From NCBI RefSeq assembly GCF_947498345.1, contig NZ_CANMJY010000003.1:124001-188000 (forward strand): DNA of 64,000 nt, given 5' to 3'. This document shows positions 9,303 to 17,223 of this stretch, in pieces (the first letter of the stretch is position 1; every line of letters starts with the position of its first letter). The notes beneath the pieces are model-generated. The model was not told the DNA's origin, made no database searches, and was given only the letters and a program-made list of their open reading frames with translations. Made by a program: the position numbers and the translations under genes. This DNA comes from an uncultured Winogradskyella sp. (lineage in GTDB: Bacteria; Bacteroidota; Bacteroidia; Flavobacteriales; Flavobacteriaceae).

Positions 9303-10475
9303 ATGAACCCATCAGCTAACGGCTGGATAAAAAAATTGCTCAGTGAAGTTTCTGAAACTACGTATTCGCAAATTGCGATTACTGAGTTTTACAGCAAATT
9401 AAAACTTACAGGGTTTATTTATGGAAGCAATATCAAAGTGGTATTAGACATTGTTAAACGCTTTGATTTTACTGAAGAAGAACGCTGTAAAATAAATCTT
9501 TTACTCACCTATTATTTTATATACAAAAAAGAACAAACCGAAGAGGATTTTACAGATAATCTTATTAGATATTATAAAGCAATAAGCGATAAAAAGCAGT
9601 CAATTTTCGAAGAATTATTTGGTGATAAATCATCAGATAGTTTATTAGAAAAAATGATTCACAAGCGGATTCATATTGACGATAATTTCATTACAAAAAG
9701 TTTTAATTATTTCTTAATCAATGCACTTTTATTTGTAGATGTTTTAGGATATCAACGTTTTTTGAAAGATGAAAACAATATAAGATCTTATGTTAACCAA
9801 CTTGAATCAGCTCTAGAAACCATTGTATTTTCTGTTATTGATGCCAAATCTAAAAAGACCGAATACGACCATAATCTCATAAAGTTATTTGAAGGCTCTA
9901 TAAGACACAAAAACTCTGTGTTACCTTCTTACAAAGACGCTGTTTCCTTTGTTAAAAGACCTCTTGAAAAACTTTACGTTATTGATTTGGTATGCATGGC
10001 ATCATGGACTGATAAAGTTATAGATGAAGAAGAACGCAAATTTTTAAATCGTTTAAAAACTGACTTATCACTATGTGATGCTGACATCGCAAAATCAGTA
10101 GATGATATTAATGTCTTTTATGAAGAGCATAAAGATGAAGTAGCCTTTTTAAGCTCAAAAAACTTAGCTCAGAGTTTTTACGACAACAGTAGTAAAGTTG
10201 TTTCTAAATTGATAAAACGCAATAGCAAACGTCTTATTAAAGAACTGTCTGAAAGTAAAGAAGCTATGGCACTTTTAGCACAGTCTACACAACGTAATTT
10301 ATCAGATGAGGAGCAGAAAAAAATTCAGTCGCAGCTTCTAGATATTTTTAAATCCATTCCTAGTCTGGCTATTTTTATGTTACCTGGTGGCATGTTATTG
10401 CTGCCTCTATTTGTAAAGTTTATCCCTAAATTATTACCATCAGCATTTGATGATAACAGAATTGAAGACGATTAA
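9303..10475 (+). CDS. LETM1-related protein with TerB-like middle region
   Basis: This 390-residue protein resembles the family annotated in Flavobacteria as LETM1-related biofilm-associated protein. The middle part has acidic TerB-like helices (VCMASWTDKVIDEEERKFL, about residues 229-247). The C-terminus has a hydrophobic proline-rich LETM1 signature (IPSLAIFMLPGGMLLLPLF, about 358-376) followed by FIPKLLPSAF. In mitochondria this element sits in an ion-transport or ribosome-binding protein; the bacterial role is not established. A J-domain protein follows 56 bp downstream and may work with it. Confidence 0.78.
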   Translation: MNPSANGWIKKLLSEVSETTYSQIAITEFYSKLKLTGFIYGSNIKVVLDIVKRFDFTEEERCKINLLLTYYFIYKKEQTEEDFTDNLIRYYKAISDKKQSIFEELFGDKSSDSLLEKMIHKRIHIDDNFITKSFNYFLINALLFVDVLGYQRFLKDENNIRSYVNQLESALETIVFSVIDAKSKKTEYDHNLIKLFEGSIRHKNSVLPSYKDAVSFVKRPLEKLYVIDLVCMASWTDKVIDEEERKFLNRLKTDLSLCDADIAKSVDDINVFYEEHKDEVAFLSSKNLAQSFYDNSSKVVSKLIKRNSKRLIKELSESKEAMALLAQSTQRNLSDEEQKKIQSQLLDIFKSIPSLAIFMLPGGMLLLPLFVKFIPKLLPSAFDDNRIEDD

Positions 10476-10531
10476 ATTGTAACATTATTTTCTAATTCGT
10501 TACATATAGATAAAACAAAATACGTTCTGTT

Positions 10532-10972
10532 ATGATAACTAACTACTACACTTTATTAAAAGTAGAACCATCTTCGGATATCAATACCACAAAAAAAGCC
10601 TTTAGAAGAGAAATTGCTATTTATCATCCAGACAATAATACTTCTCCAGAAGCTAGAGAGCAGTTTGAAAAATTAGTTGAAGCCTTTGATATTTTATCTA
10701 ACGAAGAAAAACGCCGTGATTATGTTGAAATGTTGAAGTATGAGGCCACAAACAAGCCTATTATTATAGAACAAAAACAACAGTATGAAGATTGGCAAAA
10801 GGAAGCTAAAACCAAATCTAAAACATATGAGGACTATGGTATTAATGACCTCTTGGCATTGGACACATTTAATACAGTAGATGAAGATATTGCAGAAAGT
10901 ATAATATCTGATGCTGATGACTTAGTCGACGGATTGACTGATGAGCTAGGAGATATTTTCGATTTATTTTAA
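10532..10972 (+). CDS. J-domain (DnaJ-like) protein
   Basis: This 146-residue protein has an N-terminal J domain (residues 4-70). It opens NYYTLLKVEPSSD, has the HPD tripeptide at residues 32-34 that stimulates DnaK ATPase, and closes with FDILSNEEKRRDYVEML. The Gly/Phe linker and zinc-finger regions of full DnaJ are absent. Instead there is an acidic C-terminal tail with no recognised fold. It is probably a specialised DnaK co-chaperone. It is the last gene of a plus-strand pair with the LETM1-like gene. Confidence 0.88.
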   Translation: MITNYYTLLKVEPSSDINTTKKAFRREIAIYHPDNNTSPEAREQFEKLVEAFDILSNEEKRRDYVEMLKYEATNKPIIIEQKQQYEDWQKEAKTKSKTYEDYGINDLLALDTFNTVDEDIAESIISDADDLVDGLTDELGDIFDLF

Positions 10973-11030
10973 ATAAAAAGAAGCCTAACAAAAAATGCCA
11001 GACTTCTTTAAAACTTGCTATTAATCTAAT

Positions 11031-11633
11031 CTATTTCTTTTTCAATGCCTTATATTCCTTCTTAACTCTTCTGAAATTGTCCTTTGTAACACTTTCGCCA
11101 GTTCTAATATAATGCTCTATAGATATCGCATAATCTCTAATTAGGCGTTTAAATTTTCCTTTGGCAAAAGCTCCCATAAATGCTGGCTTAGTCCTATATT
11201 CCATGCTAAAAACAAATCTACACGAATTGTCATCTATGCGTTCAACTTTATAAGTGCCTCTGGTATAATTAGGATCTACAGGGAATTTATCAGCTTGAAA
11301 TACCTGATTTACAAATGTCATATTATCAGGGTCGTAAGACACCATTCTCTCTTTTAACAGACGTGTTTTTTTATCATTGAAATAACATACACGTTCTGCT
11401 CCTTCTTCAGCTTTAAGTGATCCGTTCACATATTCTGAAGTTATAATTTTTGGGTGCGAATATGCAACTGCACCATAATCTTCTCCTACAACAGCCCAAA
11501 CTTTTTCTGCACTATGAGGAATTACTTTACTGACTGTAAATTTCTGAACTTTCTTTTGTGCTAAAGCTTCGTTTGTTGAAGCCACAATCATTAATAAAAT
11601 CATAAAAAATGATATACTTTTTGTGTTAAACAT
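11031..11633 (-). CDS. Secreted SRPBCC/START-like protein
   Basis: The product is about 200 residues long, with a signal peptide (MFNTKSISFFMILLMIVA... ending near ALAQ) and a START/Bet v1-like domain. Recognisable features are FTVSKVIPHSAEKVWAVVGED at the N-terminus and SCRFVFSMEYRTKP near the C-terminus. The family binds hydrophobic ligands. The frame extends upstream to a TTG at 11657, but the ATG at 11633 places the signal peptide correctly and is preferred. It is convergent with the J-domain gene and downstream of an AraC gene on the same strand. Confidence 0.8.
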   Translation of the reverse strand: MFNTKSISFFMILLMIVASTNEALAQKKVQKFTVSKVIPHSAEKVWAVVGEDYGAVAYSHPKIITSEYVNGSLKAEEGAERVCYFNDKKTRLLKERMVSYDPDNMTFVNQVFQADKFPVDPNYTRGTYKVERIDDNSCRFVFSMEYRTKPAFMGAFAKGKFKRLIRDYAISIEHYIRTGESVTKDNFRRVKKEYKALKKK

Positions 11634-11707
11634 GAGTAATTTTTTTTTAGTTATCAATACTCAAATTTAAAGCCAATACCAGCCCAAACATTTAATAATC
11701 AGGTCAA

Positions 11708-12559
11708 TTAGTTATGATTAAAGTTCAATCTGAAATGGGATGGAGAACATCCATATTGTTCTTGGAATGAGTTAGAGAAATGAGCAACTTCCGAGAAACC
11801 ACAATTAAATGCAATTTCACCAATACGTTCATTAGTATTTAAAAGAAGTTTGGCAGCACGTTCTAGCTTTCTTCTTTTAAAATATCGTCCAGGACTTTCG
11901 TTATATACTTTTTTAAATTCTCGCTTAAAAGTAGACAAACTAACTCCATGTAGTAGAGCTAGCTCATCTAAATTTAAGTTATTATACACGTTGGCCTCTA
12001 TTAGCTCTTTAAAGGAATATTCGTTTGGAGTAAATAAACTCGCTATTAACTGCTGCATAGATCCTGTAGCATCGGTCTTAATTAAAAGTAGAATGATTTC
12101 TTTAAGTTTTAGCTTTAATAATTCTTCATTAACTAAGTCTGGGTTTTCGAAATAGAATTTAAGACTGTTGATGTAGTTTTTTAAAAGTTTACTGGATTTT
12201 ACTTTCTCCAGACTACTAGGTTTAGTACCTGCGACAGATTTAAAAAAACCAGGGAGCTCCTTATCATATAACTTTTTTAAAACATCTGGATAAAAATGAA
12301 TAGCAATAGCCTCGCAAGTACTTTCATCTGAAGTGGCTAACCAATCATTAAGGTAATTACCACACTTCATCACTACGGCTTCTTCTGTATTTAGTTTAAG
12401 ATCAGAGACTGCAGAAAACACTTTAGATTCGCCAGCAACTGCATATAAAAAACATGCTTCATTATGCATTATACCAGGTACCTTCATTGGTGGTTTTAAT
12501 ACCACACGCTCAAATATCCCTTTTTCGTATAAACTAAATTGAAGGTGTTCTTTTACCAT
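11708..12559 (-). CDS. AraC family transcriptional regulator
   Basis: This 283-residue regulator has an N-terminal ligand-sensing region (about 1-150) and a C-terminal AraC HTH pair (about 185-280). Motifs are LNLDELALLHGVSLSTFKRE and IGEIAFNCGFSEVAHFSNSF, ending GCSPSHFRLNF. It lies between two SRPBCC genes on the same strand, with about 75 bp on one side and about 55 bp on the other. Control of these neighbours is likely but not demonstrated. The inducer is unknown. Confidence 0.92.
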   Translation of the reverse strand: MVKEHLQFSLYEKGIFERVVLKPPMKVPGIMHNEACFLYAVAGESKVFSAVSDLKLNTEEAVVMKCGNYLNDWLATSDESTCEAIAIHFYPDVLKKLYDKELPGFFKSVAGTKPSSLEKVKSSKLLKNYINSLKFYFENPDLVNEELLKLKLKEIILLLIKTDATGSMQQLIASLFTPNEYSFKELIEANVYNNLNLDELALLHGVSLSTFKREFKKVYNESPGRYFKRRKLERAAKLLLNTNERIGEIAFNCGFSEVAHFSNSFQEQYGCSPSHFRLNFNHN

Positions 12560-12613
12560 TTAGTGATGTATCTTAATTCAAAATTAGAAGAATTCTTAAA
12601 TAATTGTCAGATA

Positions 12614-13036
12614 TTAATGTACTAAACTATTAACAAAACTTTCAATCCCGTTTATACCCATAACACCTAAACCAGATAATGCCTCTCTTACTTTAAGATC
12701 ATCTGTATCCTCAACCAAATAATTCCAACTCCAAACCACTGCAGTGGTATCTTCATTAATGGTTTTTACCTTCATACTGCCTTCAATATCTTTAACAGGT
12801 AATATATGTTGCGTAGGAATAAAATATCTAAAGATCTTATTTTCATTATCAACTTGTAAAATATCCTCTTCAAAACTTCCTTCTGCAGTAGCACAAACTC
12901 TTTTATTGCCTTCAACTTTACAACTTGTAATTGGTGCTAACCACTTATCTACATCCTTGCCAGAAGCGATAACTCCCCATACCGATGACGGGTTTGCACT
13001 AATTATAACCTCAACACTGTGATTTGATTTTTTCAT
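12614..13036 (-). CDS. SRPBCC/START-like protein
   Basis: The product is about 140 residues, a cytoplasmic SRPBCC-fold protein (VEVIISANPSSVWGVIASG at the N-terminus, AVVWSWNYLV near the C-terminus) with no signal peptide. The frame has an upstream ATG at 13063, but a Bacteroidetes-type -7 element (TAATTTTG) lies so close to it that transcription would begin almost at that codon. The ATG at 13036, giving MKKSNHSVEV, is therefore preferred. Function is unknown; the fold binds small hydrophobic ligands. It precedes the AraC gene on the same strand. Confidence 0.78.
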   Translation of the reverse strand: MKKSNHSVEVIISANPSSVWGVIASGKDVDKWLAPITSCKVEGNKRVCATAEGSFEEDILQVDNENKIFRYFIPTQHILPVKDIEGSMKVKTINEDTTAVVWSWNYLVEDTDDLKVREALSGLGVMGINGIESFVNSLVH

Positions 13037-13151
13037 CTTTTCTAAAATTTTTAAATTAAACATTCATTCAATTCAAAATTAGAACAGATAACTCTTTTAG
13101 CCTTTTAGAAATAGCCCAATTACTTGTAAGAAAAGGTCAAAGTAAAATGTA

Positions 13152-13907
13152 CTATTCTAACCAGTTCTTAAAATCCTTTACACGCTCTCTGGCTACAATA
13201 ACTTCTTGCTCATTAAAGTTATTTAATTTAATCTGAAGTCTGGAATTAGTATAGCTAATAATGTCTTTAATAGCATTTATATTCACATAAAATTTTCTAC
13301 TTACCCTAAAAAACACATGAGGTTCTAACTCGTCTTCGAGTTGGTCTAATGTCATATCTAAAAGATAGTTTCTGCCTTCATTAGTATGTGCATAAGTACC
13401 TTTGTTCTCACTATAAATACATTCAATATCTTCTATATTAATAAGCTTTAAATGTTGACCTACTTTTACAGAAAAACGTTTTTTGTATTCGCGTTCTATA
13501 GGGTTAACCAATAGCTTTTTAATATCATTAAAGTCTAAAGTAACTGCTTGTCTTTTGGGCGTTCTGCTTTTAAATTTTTCTACAGCTGTGTTTAAATCCT
13601 CATCATCAATAGGCTTTAACAAGTAATCTATACTATTTAACTTAAATGCTTGTAATGCATATTCATCATAGGCCGTTGTAAAAATGACTGCCGAATTGAT
13701 GTCTATTGCTTCAAAAATCTCAAAAGACAAGCCATCACTTAATTGAATATCTAAAAAAATGAGATCTGGATGTTTATTTCCCTGAAACCACTCTATAGAT
13801 TCTTCTACAGAATGCAACATTGTTTCTGCTTCAACATCCAAGGCTTTAAGCATGCGCTGTAAACGTCTTGCAGATGGTTTTTCATCTTCTATTATAATTA
13901 CATTCAT
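13152..13907 (-). CDS. LytTR family response regulator
   Basis: This 251-residue protein has a receiver domain (1-120; EDE acidic pocket, phospho-acceptor Asp53 in IFLDIQLSDG) and a LytTR DNA-binding domain (about 140-245, with IECIYSENKGTYAHTN and FFRVSRKFYVNINAI). Such regulators pair with LytS-type kinases of the His_kinase family. One is encoded upstream on the same strand beyond three 2TM genes, so the cluster is a two-component system. It may be expressed separately, because 110 bp with possible promoter sequence separates it from the nearest 2TM gene. Confidence 0.95.
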   Translation of the reverse strand: MNVIIIEDEKPSARRLQRMLKALDVEAETMLHSVEESIEWFQGNKHPDLIFLDIQLSDGLSFEIFEAIDINSAVIFTTAYDEYALQAFKLNSIDYLLKPIDDEDLNTAVEKFKSRTPKRQAVTLDFNDIKKLLVNPIEREYKKRFSVKVGQHLKLINIEDIECIYSENKGTYAHTNEGRNYLLDMTLDQLEDELEPHVFFRVSRKFYVNINAIKDIISYTNSRLQIKLNNFNEQEVIVARERVKDFKNWLE

Positions 13908-14016
13908 AATTTAATTTTTGTTGAAAAATGATTAGTAAATAGTCGCTTTTAAAAATTTGGTATTTTTCTGAAATGATGAATACACTTAGTGCTGTGGAAA
14001 ACACAACTGTAAAAAA

Positions 14017-14340
14017 TTATTCCCAAAGCTTTTTCTCTGAGTCTTCTTCTTTTGTAAATTCTTTGATTTTTCTTTCCTCCCAGCTTCGTTTAAAAATTGC
14101 TTTTTCTTTAAAAGTATTTAACCCATGAATTATAATAAAAACTGACCATCCTACTATTATACTAAGGTTTAGACTTATAATATTATTTTTATAAGGTCCA
14201 TCTTCGATAATATAAAAGTTATAAAGAATAAGAGCTATACCAATAATATAGAATACTAAATGCAAGTAAAATATCTTAATGCGTCTAACCTTGTTTTGTG
14301 CATTAACCAGCAGTTGTTTTTCATCTTTATTTAATGTCAT
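14017..14340 (-). CDS. 2TM domain protein (copy 3 of the small set)
   Basis: This 107-residue protein has a helix reading AQNKVRRIKIFYLHLVFY, two membrane segments (about 26-45 and 55-75), and the terminal SWEERKIKEFTKEE. That order (RAxxRVxxxxGFYxHLxxY, two helices, WEeRKIeE) defines the small 2TM domain of Flavobacteria, found alone or fused to LytS-type kinases. It lies between the kinase and the response regulator, so it probably modulates or assembles with the kinase in the membrane. This is inference from synteny. Confidence 0.85.
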   Translation of the reverse strand: MTLNKDEKQLLVNAQNKVRRIKIFYLHLVFYIIGIALILYNFYIIEDGPYKNNIISLNLSIIVGWSVFIIIHGLNTFKEKAIFKRSWEERKIKEFTKEEDSEKKLWE

Positions 14341-14365
14341 AGTATTATTAATTTACAGCTTAAAA

Positions 14366-14704
14366 TTACTCCCAATTTTGACGTTCTTTATCCATAAACT
14401 CTTGCACTTTACGCTTTTCCCAGTCTTTACCAAAAAAGAAGTCTGGCCCGAATACACCTATAAAATGAAAGATCAATCCAATACCCCAAAACGCCGCTGT
14501 AGCATATGGTCCAAAGCCATTAAAACCTGCATTAACACCTATAAGAATAATTAAAAAGATATTAATCACTATATAAACCGCCAAGTGCCAATAAAACCCA
14601 ACAAGTGCTTCTACTTTCTTTTTAGCTCTTAAATATGCTTCTTCTTTTCTAAAATCTGAAACCTCTTCTTTATCTTTATAAGGCTCTATATTATATTTTT
14701 CCAT
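14366..14704 (-). CDS. 2TM domain protein (copy 2 of the small set)
   Basis: This 112-residue protein has the 2TM layout: RAKKKVEALVGFYWHLAVY, two hydrophobic segments (about 38-60 and 70-92), then DWEKRKVQEFMDKER. Its start overlaps the end of the preceding 2TM gene by 14 bp, so the genes are translated from one transcript. The function of the domain is unknown. Sequence divergence between the copies suggests an old expansion. Confidence 0.87.
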   Translation of the reverse strand: MEKYNIEPYKDKEEVSDFRKEEAYLRAKKKVEALVGFYWHLAVYIVINIFLIILIGVNAGFNGFGPYATAAFWGIGLIFHFIGVFGPDFFFGKDWEKRKVQEFMDKERQNWE

Positions 14705-15023
14705 GATTTTTCTCTTCTGAATTATTAAATAATTCTTTGTTCATTAATTCTTCTATCTTACGCTCTTCCCAAGCTTGTCCGTATTTAAGGGATAAAAAGT
14801 GCAGTACTAAAAATATACCCCAAATTACCCATACACTCCATACATTTATACTCATTAACTCGTTAGTGAAACTCTCCCAACTTCCTAAATTATTCCAGAC
14901 TTTAACTACCGTAATACCTATATTTACCAGTATATAAATCATAAGATGCGTATAAAACCCCTTCTCTTTTTCGACTCTATTTTTAGCTCTTATATACTTT
15001 AAATTTGATTTTTCATTATTCAT
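14691..15023 (-). CDS. 2TM domain protein (copy 1 of the small set)
   Basis: This protein has about 110 residues and shows RAKNRVEKEKGFYTHLMIY, two membrane segments and AWEERKIEELMNKE. The frame runs back to a TTG at 15044 inside the kinase gene, but the ATG at 15023, 11 bases before the end of that gene's stop region, gives a normal N-terminus (MNNEKSN) and is preferred. It directly follows the 2TM-kinase gene and overlaps the next 2TM gene by 14 bp. Confidence 0.86.
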   Translation of the reverse strand: MNNEKSNLKYIRAKNRVEKEKGFYTHLMIYILVNIGITVVKVWNNLGSWESFTNELMSINVWSVWVIWGIFLVLHFLSLKYGQAWEERKIEELMNKELFNNSEEKNHGKI

Positions 15024-15034
15024 AACACTACGCT

Positions 15035-16390
15035 TTAATTCCAACGGTTATTTTGATCATCTTTGCGCATATACTCTTCGATTTTCTTTTTTTCCCAGCT
15101 AGCGCCAAATGCTCCATTATCTACAAATACTCTATAAGCTTGTATAACCAAACTCAATCCCCAACCAAACATAGGAAACCAAAACCATTGTATGGTATGT
15201 CTGGAATATGTATACCATATAAAAATTAGAAATGGTATTACAAACACATATGAAATTAGACTATAATAAAATCCTTTTAATTCTTCTACACGTTTACGAG
15301 CTCTAACATAATCGTCATTTAGACGCTCTTCAGATTTTTGTATTGTTCTCATGATTGATACTTGTTTTGTGAGCATAGGAATTGCTACTGCAAAATCCTT
15401 TTCTCTTTGATTGATATAAACTTTTCGTTCTGAAAGAAGCTTATAGCGTTGTTTTATATTTTCTAAACCAACTCCACTACTCTTCTTTACTATTTGTTTT
15501 GGTTGAAGATTATTCATCACCACTAAGTGATTACCATCTTCGTATATTTTAATGTGTAACGGTTTACTCGAGGTTACCATATTATGTTTTACTGCATTTT
15601 CTAAGAGTAACTGTAATGACAGCGGTACAACTTTACTTTCAGGGTTAGAGGCCTTATCTGGTATCTCAAAAATAATGCTATCCTCAAAGCGCATTTTTAA
15701 GAGCGACATATATGTTTTGGCAAAATTCAATTCTTCATCTACTGTCACCAATTCTTTATTCTTCTGTTCTAAAACATAGCGATACACCTTAGATAATGAC
15801 GTCGTAAACTTCTGTGCACTATCTGGATTTTCTTCTATTAAACTCGTTAAAACATTTAAGCTATTGAACAAAAAATGTGGATCTAGTTGATTCTTTAAAG
15901 CATCAAATTTTGCACTTGCTGCACCCGCTATTACTTTTTGTTCTTTTACTTTATTCTTTTGGTAGCGATTATAGAAAAACACCACATAGAAAACAGAAAC
16001 TATACTTAATGTAATCCATAACCCAAAGGCATAATTTCGCCAGTTATCTCTACTTACAAACTCACTAAAAGATTGGTTATAAATGACTACAGAAATAAAG
16101 ACTCTTATAAGAAATATTGCAAAAAGCGTTATTATAGTTGCGCCAGAAATACCAAAAACAATACGTTTTATAACATCAAAATTTTCAAACTTTCGGCGCT
16201 TTATAAATTCAAAATATACTGTATTTACATAGCTTAAAACAAAGGTGTAAAGTTGTGTATAACCAAAATCAATAAAGAAGTCATTTAAGCTTTGATATTG
16301 AAAGTTGTTACCAGATACAAGATTACTTATAACTTGTATAACGCATCCAATAAAAAATACAATTACTAAACTCTTAATTGACTTAAGCAT
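15035..16390 (-). CDS. LytS-type histidine kinase with C-terminal 2TM domain
   Basis: This 451-residue sensor has four hydrophobic N-terminal segments (about 5-25, 45-62, 78-105 and 122-140). A His_kinase domain follows with phospho-acceptor His172 in DPHFLFNSLN, and a HATPase region with QLLLENAVKHN and SSGVGLENIKQRY. The C-terminus (about 355-451) is a complete 2TM domain: RARKRVEELKGFYYSLISY, two helices, SWEKKKIEEYM. It presumably phosphorylates the LytTR regulator encoded downstream. The same domain occurs three more times as separate small genes just after it, so mixed oligomers are plausible. The signal is unknown. Confidence 0.93.
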   Translation of the reverse strand: MLKSIKSLVIVFFIGCVIQVISNLVSGNNFQYQSLNDFFIDFGYTQLYTFVLSYVNTVYFEFIKRRKFENFDVIKRIVFGISGATIITLFAIFLIRVFISVVIYNQSFSEFVSRDNWRNYAFGLWITLSIVSVFYVVFFYNRYQKNKVKEQKVIAGAASAKFDALKNQLDPHFLFNSLNVLTSLIEENPDSAQKFTTSLSKVYRYVLEQKNKELVTVDEELNFAKTYMSLLKMRFEDSIIFEIPDKASNPESKVVPLSLQLLLENAVKHNMVTSSKPLHIKIYEDGNHLVVMNNLQPKQIVKKSSGVGLENIKQRYKLLSERKVYINQREKDFAVAIPMLTKQVSIMRTIQKSEERLNDDYVRARKRVEELKGFYYSLISYVFVIPFLIFIWYTYSRHTIQWFWFPMFGWGLSLVIQAYRVFVDNGAFGASWEKKKIEEYMRKDDQNNRWN

Positions 16391-16406
16391 ACTTTTCTTC
16401 TTTTAA

Positions 16407-17042
16407 TTACGACTTACAAGATTCTACAACTTGTTCGGCACGTTTTTTTCCCCAATTAGGATGAAATTCACTCTCTGGCTTAAAGGTATCAAAAAGTTTA
16501 ATTGATGCCTCAATATCTTTACAGTATGGTGCTGTATCTTTACCAAAGTATCTGGCACTACCCATATCCCAATCGGCTTTACAAAATACTGCTCTGGGAT
16601 TTTCTGGTTCTAATTTTACAGCTTTAGCATATAACTCTGCTACTTTTGCAGCATACTTCATACCATAGGTTGCCCCATCATAAGCCACCCAATTGGTGTA
16701 CACCTGAGCTTGCATTATTATTAATTCTGCATTGTCTTCGCTTTTGGTCATAGCTATATCCAAATGTTCTTGCGCTTTGTCTAATTGTGCTTTTAAAACC
16801 GTTTCATCCTTTTCGTTCCAGCTTTTTAAACTGTTAATTTGTGCCACATAATAGTTGGGCAACCATTCTTTTGATTCTGCCTTTGCAATACGTTCAAACA
16901 TATTTTCGGCTTCATCCATTTTGTCTGCTTCCCAAAGCTCAAAAGCTTTAGCCATACCTTTTTCAAAATTGGTTTGGGCATTTAGGCTTGCGCCTACTTG
17001 GCCTATTATTAATGCCACTAAGATTCTAACTAATACACTCAT
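16407..17042 (-). CDS. Secreted TPR-like protein
   Basis: This 211-residue protein has a signal peptide (MSVLVRILVALIIGQVGASLNAQ) and helical repeats reminiscent of TPR, for example AFELWEADKMDEAENMFERI and AELYAKAVKLEPENPRAVF. It probably resides in the periplasm. It is 16 bp upstream of the 2TM-kinase gene and probably heads the operon, which hints at a sensory or envelope-monitoring role; that is inference only. Confidence 0.8.
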   Translation of the reverse strand: MSVLVRILVALIIGQVGASLNAQTNFEKGMAKAFELWEADKMDEAENMFERIAKAESKEWLPNYYVAQINSLKSWNEKDETVLKAQLDKAQEHLDIAMTKSEDNAELIIMQAQVYTNWVAYDGATYGMKYAAKVAELYAKAVKLEPENPRAVFCKADWDMGSARYFGKDTAPYCKDIEASIKLFDTFKPESEFHPNWGKKRAEQVVESCKS

Positions 17043-17223
17043 AATTATTTGTTTTAATTTGACACAAATATCTAACGCAAATACATGTTTAAAAAACCAG
17101 ACTTACCGAACTGTAATTTTTTAATGACGAATTGTAATTTCTTTAAATTTCCTTTTAAAAAAGAGTAACTTAGTAAGCACTTTTACTACCAATAAAGTGT
17201 CTAACCATTAAATCCGACCAAAA

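Noticed and set aside
10973..11030. Terminator between the J-domain gene and the SRPBCC gene
   Set aside because: AAGAAG and CTTCTT are present, but the pairing in between is poor, so no confident hairpin can be called.
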